Assembly: GCA_016648135.1 (NCBI GenBank)
Contig: JADDOH010002569.1
Coordinates: forward strand, 1-64,000
Source: Agrypnia vestita
Lineage: Eukaryota > Arthropoda > Insecta > Trichoptera > Phryganeidae
Direction: 5' to 3'
Length of the DNA: 64,000 nt
The position numbers were made by a program, and so were the translations under genes. Of this stretch, positions 35,746 to 46,800 are shown in pieces (the first letter of the stretch is position 1; each line of letters begins with the position of its first letter). A model generated the notes under the pieces. It was not told where the DNA came from. It worked only from the letters and a program-made list of their open reading frames with translations, and ran no database searches.

Positions 35746-37705
35746 TATGGATTGACCTAATAATTAAAAATAAATAATCTAATTGTATCCCCATTGATCA
35801 TAGATTAATTTATCTTTATGGATTAAGTAATAACTATTTATACAGCCCCGCAAACTATCAGATGACCTGCCCATGAATTGATTTATTCTAATATTTTTCC
35901 ATTATTTATTTATGTGGAATGTTCTGTAATTATTTAAAGACAAAAAAAAAACTCTTCCATTGCTTTCGATTAGTTAGACGATCTAGAGACAATGGCCCTC
36001 ACCTACTTAACGCCACATACATTAATTACTATTTTATTGAATGTTTTTCAAAAATATATTATATTTAAGCTGGACTCTGATTTTATGATTGTAAAGATTT
36101 TTATTCTGAAAATTCACACCTTCTTTAAATCCATTACAGGGCATGAACTATTATATAGCAGACTCATAATTTCATCAGTTCGCTTTCTCACAATTCCACT
36201 TTCTTTTCCATTGATTCTACATCCACCTGCAAAGGTTAATTGAATATTTACAGTTCACGATTAATCTCATGTCATAAAACATGCTTAAATAATATTTATC
36301 ATGTTTCTTTTATATGACACCATAAATCAACACAATGTTATGGCATTCATTTTTTCCTTCACCAGTTCAGTCAATTAAGCACCCAAGTACTTTTTTCATG
36401 TATTCATATATGACTTCTTTCTGGCTATTAAAATTTATAGTCTTTTTTAAAACAAGCTTTTTTTCTCATGCTACCATCTGGAAGTCTTGCCATTCCAGGA
36501 CCAAATCAATTAAAAATTTATAATATAATACAAAAAAATCTATATAGAAATCTTTATAATACACATTTAAATTTCTGCGTTACCTAGTCATGATGTTGTA
36601 AAATAAATTTCTGTTCTCCTGTTACAAGAGTGACTTTAAATTAACTCTAAGCAAGCAAAGTAAACATACATATATATTTATAAACTAAAAGTGTGTTGTT
36701 GTGTATCGTGCCCGCCTCGACACAGGATTATCCCAGTGAGGGAGTACTTTTGTAAATGCTGTATTATTAAAGGTAGTAAATAAATAAAAGAGAAAAATTT
36801 TAGGTTACAAGAAAGAAATTTTAATGAAAATGAAGATTCATAAATATGATCCTGTATTATTATCGTTGTTGACAAATAACTCCTTTCCAAAATATAGAAA
36901 AGTGTAGTTTAAAAATATAAGAATTTGCCCATATTTATTTTCATTCCTATGTCTTCATACAGAAGAATTAATTCAGCATATTGAAAATATTATAGAAAAT
37001 TAGTAAATCCTACATAGTTTCATCATTTTAAAATAGTTTGTTTAAATTATAGTTTCTTGTACCATAATTATAATCATTCTCAGATTGCATTCATTATATT
37101 CTTTTTTCCATTATCATACATTGAATTATCATTCCTAACTAGGATGGTGTGTTTCATTTGTATAGTGATAATTTTAACCTGTACCTTTTGTTCTCCGTAG
37201 ACATCGTAGGTTTAATCTTACAAATTCACTCTGCCATAATCTGGATATAATATATGCGTCAAAGGTTTTTTAAAAAAAATCAGAATGGTGTTTCTTATAG
37301 TTTTAGAGAAGTGCATTGTTAATTGCTTTAATACACATATAAGAATGTTGTTTTATCAAATTTTAAAGAAAAATCCTTTCGGCATTTTTGATTTTTATAA
37401 ATCCTAACTATATTTCTTTTAGAAATTATTACGACTTTCAGTTAGATAACAGTTAAGACCTGGTGGCCATGTCCATCTGAGTTTGTGAGAATATCTAGTT
37501 CTTTTGTGCATTATGAGTAGGGAACAATTCCTTACTATCACTTTTGAAACCTTCTTCAATCGTTCTGCCCCACATGAACATTAAATAATCATCACTGTTG
37601 TCCACCATTACAGGTGCCATAAGATATATAGAAAAATGTTGTAACACCTTGTTTGATAATATCAATTTACATTGTTTTTAACCTTGCGGTGTTCTTTTGT
37701 TTCAG

Positions 37706-37861
37706 AGTTTTCTTAAACCGTCCCAGTTAACCGACAGTGATGAAGAACCAGTTGTGAAACACCCTCGCTTGATTGGTCCACCTGATGATGAAACACCGGC
37801 CATCCTTTCCCAGTTACAGAACTATGCAGGGAACACATCTAGTGATGATTCTTTCTCAGAG
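37706..37861 (+). CDS. Exon 1 of the visible set (52 codons)
   Basis: Acceptor ttttgtttcag; donor GAG|gtgaga. It encodes SFLKPSQLTDSDEEPVVKHP.. and ends TSSDDSFSE. Phase 0 at both ends. It is internal, since no start codon precedes it in frame before the acceptor. Confidence 0.75.
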
Positions 37862-40800
37862 GTGAGATTTAATCTTTAGTTTTCCTATTTTCTTTCCACT
37901 TTTCCCTTGATTTCTCTAATAAATACTCAAAACTGATATTTTCCAAGTTACCAAGCATTAAAATATTTTTATTTTGCATTTCCAGGATGACAACGATGAC
38001 AACTGCCACGGCTTAGTGGACTCCTACAATCAGATATCGACTGGCTCCGAAGCTGATACAGAAGGTTCTCTACTTGATGAAGAACATGACATAACTATGG
38101 CGTCGCTGCCGCTCTATGAAGGAATAGTGAATGACAGGCGTGACTTTGAGATGCCCGTCTTGGAGGATGTTCGACCCGCTGACACCATGGTGACTCTCGA
38201 TCAAGTTGTTGCTGAGACTGATGGGGTTTTGGATTGCGTTGATGGCATTGGTAAGTTGTCTTCTTGTTATGTCAGGTGAAACATGTATGAAAATCTTTTA
38301 TATGATGGCTCGGGGCTTACAACCAGTAAGAGCTGGCTTATGTGATCACTCTACACAATGCAACATTCACCAATTCCAATGTAAGAACATCCACACTTTA
38401 TAAATTTTTTAAAAGTTCCAAATTGAAACCTTCCATATATTTGAAGGGACTATGCTAGAGATGTCTGTAGCCCTTCTGATGAAAAATCATACACATAGAT
38501 TTCGCAGCTGGTAATGATACCTCTCTATTTTTTGGGACAAATCCAGTAATTATGTTCTCAGAACCTACATATAAAAATATTGTTAAAAATTAATTCTGTT
38601 TTGTAGAGCTAAATCCCCTCTATAAATAGGTAGTACAAATCAAAGGTTGGGAAATTCGAATCTGCAAAAATTAGATTTTCGTTTTATGTTATGTACGTTT
38701 TATGTTACGTTTTATGTATGTTAGACTATCCAATGTACTCTATTTTCAAAAAATATTAAAAAAAAGTTGAATTTTATTTACAAAAAAGCAATTATAAAGG
38801 AAAATTATACTTTTTTCAACACAACAACACTCCAAAAGTATACAGTAAATTGGATAATCAAAATAGTAGAACGAAAATCGAATTTTTTCATTCATTTAGT
38901 GTACGTAGGAACGGTGGATATGTGTATATTAATATCATAATGAAGTACAAAATAAACTGTAATATATGGGTGTTGATATTTTTGATACATCCAGTGCCCC
39001 TCATATTGTTGTGTATTTCATTTATTTAACTAATTTATATGTCACAATATTTTAGATACTGAAAACCTGGATGCTTCATTATACGATGAACCCCCAACAC
39101 CTGTGACAGTGTTGAAACGTCCCAAAAAAGTTAACGAAACAAAGTTTACCTCGTCCAACCGGAAATCCAAGAACTTGGCAGTATATTATTTCAAACATCC
39201 CGACACGGAGTCAGACAACCAAATGATAGGCACTTCAGGAACTGATGAGAAGTCAACACAAGAAGATACTTCAGAAGATGAATGGACGTACACTGTGTGC
39301 GAAAAAGATTCTGCCGAGAACACCGATATCATGACTTCATCATTGGACCAAATGGAGGAACTCAAGAGTGTCGAAGAAAAACCTGTCCAAAGCTCCAGAA
39401 AACTCGATTTTGAAAATGACAGCACTGAAGCGAAACCCGAAATAAAAACGGCACCAGAAAATATACGTCGTCTCGTTAACCAAGCGGATGAAATGGTTCA
39501 GAAAAAAGCTCAAGAAATGAATATCCCATTGGAGCTGACTAAAAGTGTTCCGAAGAAATCAAAATTGGTGCGCAATTTCAAACCTCTCAATCTGAGCGAA
39601 AGCCCGAAAGGTGGTTTCCAGAATCAAAACAAAATGTCACGTATAAAGGAATGGTTGTCCCAAAACACACCGGATGACCAGTCTTCGGAATCTTCGCAGC
39701 AGGTATAGTTCACTCTTTCGTTCCTGTATTATGTATGTATTTTTAATAATTAGGTGCAGAATACATAAAGAACAATACATTACTTATTTCAATCTCAACC
39801 CAATATCCCAAGTACAAGTGTCTTCGGCCTGCTCTAGCATATGCATATATTTAATATATCATAGCGTATATTCAATGTTCAATGTATTGTGTTCATGTAC
39901 GAATTGGCACATGTCTTGCACAGCGATTAGGCATGTACTATGCAAGTGAACAAGCAAACAAAATAAAATTGGTTGTAATTATTGATACAGTTCATGTATT
40001 GTTGTATTACATGATTATTGTATTATAGTGATTTGTTATCTGTGTTAGCGGTTTTCGCAGTACAGTGGGCTCAGCTGATGCTGGTTTTTCATACTGGAGG
40101 TTCTGGGTTCAATTCCCAATGAGGTCTCAATACATCCCTGTGATTTTACCAAGCCTCGGTGTTTTTGTGATGTGTTTCGCTGCAGTAAATATTACATTAG
40201 TTCATGTTTCAATTCATTAGCGGCGTTCAGTCAATTCTTTGATTTAAGCTGTACTTAACTACTAATGTGCGGTCTGCAAAATATTCTCTCAGATAAATAT
40301 TTAGTTTTACTTTTTTTAAATATATTTTTATTTACAACTGATAGTTCAATGTAGACGTCTACAATTCATAGTCAAATCGGAACACGTTAAATAGAAATCA
40401 TATTTTAGTTTTATTTTAAATTGCAAGTAAAATATTTATACTCGCCAAAAAAATGTGTTGAACGTCTCAGCAACCATCTATTATGTATATTTTTGCAGGT
40501 TCTAGACAGTTGTGACGCTTCTGGTGAATATACAACGGGAGACAGTGACAGGCAGTCCATCACATCTGAGGAGCTTTCTCCGAGTATTGCCACATACTGT
40601 AACGTCACATCCTCGCAGGAACATAGCATCAATGTGGCAACACCGACGAACCAAGGCACTCCTAAGGTAATTATTAAATGAGTAGTCTTAACCTTTGGTC
40701 TTCTAAAAAATGGTTTATTTAATAAAAATCTCTTATTCTCGGGATATCTGATATTCTAAAAACTAAAATAGATGGAATGTACTTATTTGACCTCTTCGGA

Positions 40801-43800
40801 CTCAAAAGATAATCATAATCGGTCCGTTAATTCATCTTTAAGGACAACATTTTTACAGTTCTTAAAATATTTAAAATTTGGGATATTTTAAGAAATGTAA
40901 TATCTTTTCATGGTGAGTTTAACCAATTTGTAAAAGGATACAGTGCCAAACATTGATCTGAGAGGTTTTTCTCCAGCTGTCGATCTATGTCTCCTAAAGA
41001 GAGATATTTTCCAACAGTTGATATATGTCTCATGAGTCCGAGGAGGTTACGTATCCTATTTCTATGAGAAATATCTTCTCATAAAAATTACTGAAATGTA
41101 CAATGATATTACAAATAGACTCAAATGTGTTCTGGGTCCACTTGTATAGATATAGTTTTTATAAATATCACCATTTTCTTCAAAATCAAAATTTATAAGA
41201 AGAACTTTATCATATAAGAAGAACTTTATCAAAAATTTAGTTGCATTTTTTTGCATTTTTTGCAATTGCAATTGCATTTTTGTTGCATTAGCATTGCATT
41301 TTTCAAATTTAACTATGTAGATTTATTATTGCACAATTGGGGCTGCAGATTCATTATAACCCTTTTTCACTCCAGGTTACTCTCAGAGGGAAAAAAAGTA
41401 ACTCCCAAAACACCAGACCCTGGTCCGTCTCGTGCCTGTCCCAACTCTCGTACGCTGCCAAGGAATCCTCTGCATCAGCTTTAAACACCCCGACGGGCGA
41501 TGTTATTCAAACTGCCGGTGCGTACGGAAGAACTTCGGGCATGTCTATATCGGAGTCAGCATTGAACACCCTGGCCAGCACCCCTAACATTAGAGGTAAT
41601 TCAGCAAAGGAAAAATTCCAAGGCAGCACCAGCAGTGTCAAGACAACAATCCAAGTAAGTACTGGTATCAACCAAAAGTGAATGTTTTATTTATGTTTCA
41701 AATTCTTAACATGCTCAAGTAACATAGTTTTGTTTTTAGTCTTTGTGCAGTACATCTATTAGGATCATTACCAATACCAGAAACATTACAGTATTTTAGT
41801 ACCCAACAAATTTTTTATTTTTTGGCCGGAAGTACTTAAAGATATATCTACATTGTAAACTTTTTATTAAATTATCTCCTTTAGATAAAGGCAGTTTTTT
41901 ATTTTATTGTGAAATAAAATTTAATTTAGCAAAATAAAATAAAATTTTGCTCCATAAGTTAAATTTATTTAAAAAAGGTCTAAAGTGCAAAGATAAGAAA
42001 TTTTAAATTTATTTTATCTTTGTGCGTGCAAATATATTAATATTTTAGGGTTATTTAAAATAATTATTTATTATTTTATATATAAAGAATATTATAACAA
42101 AATATAAATTTATTGATATAAATATAAAAAAAATTGAAAACCTACTACAAATGACGAACTCAAAATATTATTGTAATTGGCCGGCAGTTATTGAATATTT
42201 GATTGAACCGTTAATGGAAAAAATCAATAAAACTCTCAAAAACATCCATACCGCCTTGCAGTAATATTATTTACTTCCATAAAAACTTTTTTGTTTTATT
42301 TAGTACTATGTCAAAAATCTATTATAGATAATAAATTATATTTTGGTAAGCCGATACATATGTATCTGCTTTTGGGTACTAACCAATGTGGATCTCCATT
42401 TCAAATAAATTAAACCGATAATTTTGAAGGAGTACAGTTCATTAAATTCAGTTTCCTATTTTATTATTTTTTAAATAAAATTGACGAGTTTTGTAGGTTG
42501 GCCAGATAGTCCTTAGTTACAAATACAAATTAAAAAAATGTAACTTTTATTGTGCTTCCTCTTTTATAAAATGAGCGACTTCCTTTGAAACACCTAAGAT
42601 CACCATATAGATTTTTATATCCATATTATCATTGTTTTCAGGCTAACTTGTCCAGCTCCACCACTATCAATGAAGGCTGTGTGAATTGCTTTGAGAATAC
42701 TACTGACAAGAAATGTTCACTGCGACGTAAACGTCTGAAATTGCGGAGACGACACCAGGGAGTGGTATCTAGTGAATTGGAAACTGAAGAACTCAGATTG
42801 GCACAAATAGATGCCTCAAAACGAACCGGCAGACTCGTAAAATCTTGCTCATTTTCCGGCAAGTCATCCATCACGCAAAAAGACTTCAAGCACGATCGGT
42901 GCTCTAGTGATCCGTCGTCATCTAGAAAGAATAGGTACATATTTATTAATATATGAAAATATGTTTTTTTTATATTTAGAGAAATTATATTTTTGTTTCG
43001 CATTACACATATAGTTTTGAAATGAAAATCTCATCAATATTATTTTGGGTATTTAAGTTTTATTTATTTTGTGATTGTGTTTTATACAGAGTGTAACAGT
43101 CTATAATACTTTACCCATAGCTTCCTGCCTAAACTATGAGTCAAAAATGTTAAAGCAAAGATGTCCTAATATGTTGGGTATAAAATAGTGATAGTCAAAC
43201 CATCATTTTACCGGTTATTTTTGGTACAGTTATTTGGTTTTTGTATCTGATTATACCGATGATTGCTAACTAAGATATAACTGTTATATAGTGCCGATGG
43301 TTACTCGTTGAATTGCGAATAATTAGTTTCCAATCATCAATCCAATCAGATACAAATCTCAAAAAACGGTTAGTGTGTCATTGGTTAAAATACCATTACT
43401 AGTATAAAAGCAAAGGCAACAACAAAAAATTTAAAAAATAGACAAAAAAATTATTATATTTGATTTCTGACTTATTTCGAAGAAGATCCAGTCTTTATTA
43501 GCAAAGTAATTTATATTGAATATTAAAAATTCATTCGCTTTAATACAAATCAAATAAAAAATTATTATAGCCTTACAGAAATGTGAACAGAATTTTCTTA
43601 GCAAAGTTTTATTCATCTTATTTGACTAGAAAAAATGTCAGAAATATTAAAATAAAAATTCAAACTTTGAAGTCGCTTTTCTCCATAACTTTTGATATTA
43701 ATTAGGACTTGTTTGTTTGAATTGTGTCTTGAACATTTTCGACTCATTATTTAGGCAGAAATCTATCTGTAAAGTATTGTGGACTAGCTCTGTTACAACC

Positions 43801-46800
43801 TGTAAACGGTGTTAGTGATTATTTTAAACTGTAGTTACGGGAGAGTCAAATAAAGTTCTATCAATCTGATTATGTCGATACATATTACTTTTATTTTTAA
43901 ATGATTTCCATATTTGTTTTGGATAAACAAAATCAGATTGATAAAACTTTATTTTTCTCTCCTGTTAAGTTCGAAATACCCTCTTTAAAAACCTCTTCAT
44001 TATAAAAATGTTTATTTTAAACAAATTCAACTAAAACTTTACATAAAAGGTTATTTATCCCTATGTGTAAAATTTGTTATATACATTAAATAACGTATAA
44101 CAAATATTGGTGTAAGAGTAATAATGAAAAAATTTGCAAATGCATTTTTTAAAGAGGAGAAAAATTTACAAATACATATCTATTTTTATTTTATAAGAAA
44201 ATAAATACCTTAAAAGATTTAGTTAATGTAGGAGACCATAAACCCAGGTTTAGTTTTATTTATTGTGATTTATTCTACAATAAAATTAAAATACAATTAA
44301 AAAAAAATATTCTTAAAAATAATAAATATCATCTTAAATCTAAAATTGGTTTCTTGGTTCACTATGATGATGGTTTGTATCACTTCTCACATTTTTGTTA
44401 CATGAAATACGAGATTTTTACAGCCATAATCTTGTAGAAAAGAAATAGTAAATAGTATGTGAATATATTTTTTTTACATTTAGATATGTAATAACATTTT
44501 TAATCAGATAATACAGATAGACTAATACCAATAAATTATACTCATTCTTTCATTTTTAAGACTGTACATCTATGTATCCAGGTAAACTTTTGCTCACAAA
44601 ACTCACAAAGACATGATTAATGCGGAGCGTGCTCATTCCCTGTCTATTGTATATGAATTGCAATGATCAACTGATGAATACTGATCTATCCAGTCAAATC
44701 TCTGCAAAATTTTATCCGTGTACACCCACCTTAATCTCTGAACAGCAATTGGTTGTACTTCATTTGTACATTCTTTTCTTCATTTTTGTTATATGTACAT
44801 ATATTTTATTCTGATAGCTAGATTTGACTTATTAATTGCTTATTTTAATATTGCTATTTTATTTCAGGTTTGACACATCAACATCCGGTAATGACAGCGA
44901 AGAAGAAATTAAAGGACCGAGACTGCCAAATGATTTGGCAGTCAGCACCGATCAAACAATTCACGCCTCCGCATCGGAAGATCAGACATTGGACGGCAGC
45001 ACAGATCACTTTTCTGAAGTAACTCCTCAGTTCAAAATCGGACCAGAGGGAGGTTCGGTGAGGCCACGCTTGCCGATGTTGAATATTGACAGGGAGAGGG
45101 CGTCACTACTGGGGCTGGATATTGCAGAAAGATCAGCTCTCGTGGAAACATCAGCTGATAGAGATTCCGACGTGGACCGGAGCATTCAGACAGCTGGAAC
45201 AGAGGAACATAGCTCATTTTCTGAACAAGCCTGGGATTTCTATCAGGTAATTAAATTTTTCTCATATTCAATTCTATAATACGCATATAATATTAAATAG
45301 AATTTTAATATTCACTTATATGCCGGGTTATGTTCCGTATCACCGTAAAGCAAACATCATTGTAAAGCAAGAATATTAAGTCCAGAAACAGTTTTTTTTT
45401 AAAATATAAGACTTGTATCTCTTTTTTTAATAGCAGTACACATATAAAATGTAGCACGGTATTTAATAATATTAAGAACAATAAAAACATAAGTAAAGTA
45501 TTTGAGCATACTTATTTAAAATATAGAGGATAGTATACTGGATATTTATTGTATTTTTTATCCGGAGTAGAATGACCAACTGACACATATCAGTCTTTAC
45601 CATCGAATCTCCGAGTTGAAAGATCAATATGTCATCTATATACATGCACCGTAATGGTGATGCAAATGTAGAAAATAATAAATAGGAATTCAATTATGCT
45701 ATGTTTCAATACGCCGTAGCTTAGTGTAGTATTGTAAAGGTAGATAGATATACTTGAATCATATTAATCATCAGGCCCGGCTATCCAGGTATACACAAAT
45801 TTTATTTCTAGATTATCATGATTCATGAATTTGTAAAGTTTAGAAATCAGAAATAGTAAGTTTTACTAAATAATAGTTATTTTTACAAGACTTGAAACCC
45901 TAGTAAGGAACCAATAATCTTTTATGGCTGACTTGTTTACATAGAATGCATTGTGGCATTCTCACTACATATATTTTTCTATCTGCGTGTCCTATGAAAC
46001 AGAGTTTGTCATCTAAGTTTGATACCTTGGCCTGTAAAAAAGCATAAGCCTGTAATAATAATAATAATAATAATTATTATTATAATAACCAGGAGTATCT
46101 TTTGTTCCAGGAAAAATATCAATCTGAAGCGTATTCTGAAGCTCCAGACTCGGATGCTGCTCGACGCTTGCTGGAGTTTGGTGATGACTACAGAAACTTC
46201 TTGGATTCTCAATCTGATTGTTGCTCCAGTCTCTCCGCCCATCCGGACCCCAGCCCTCTGATGGCTCGCAGGAGGGTGCCCCTGCAAAACTATTCCCCGA
46301 CCAATACAGAGAGCCGCAAAAATGCCATCAACAAAGGCTCATTCGATTCCCCGGAATATGGATCTTTCGGTAGGAGAAGTAAAAAGTCGTCGACATCGAG
46401 CTTCGACAGAAAGAAATCCTTAATGGACAGCTTGGAAAGGTCCAAACGTAGTCCAGGCACTGAAAGTGACAGGATTAAAAGAGCCAAAAAGATTCTCAGT
46501 GACAGTTTGGAGCGCAAAAATACCAAGCGCTCTTCCATTGACGATTGTGACAACACCAACGATCAACGAAGGAACTATACATCGTCCAACTCCACTAGCA
46601 GCGATGTGTATAATTCTTCATTAGAATATCAATACGTTAAGCAAGTAACCAATGGGAACAAACCAGATATTCTCGATTCATTGAATCGAAGGACCAGAAA
46701 GCCATCCTGCGAATCTAACAAAAGTCGATTGTCGGACGAATCCAACTCCAGGCTTCCCGAGTCTAGTCTAAATAGCAGTTTGGACTCTCCGGCTAGAAGA

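Larger units (their letters stand above)
27690..37705. other. AT-rich region without a supported gene, upstream of the multi-exon gene
   Basis: It holds three copies of a retroelement-like 3' tail (listed), a composite inverted repeat at 33137-33640 and low-complexity tracts (for example 29,580-29,720, repeating ttctaaaattt). No exon could be assigned, although the first detected exon of the following gene (37706) is internal, so earlier exons must exist here or further upstream. Confidence 0.4.

Noticed and set aside
41251..41484. Alternative frame over exon 5 of the multi-exon gene
   Set aside because: It does not fit the splice phase of exon 4 and stops before the donor at 41654; the other frame satisfies both.
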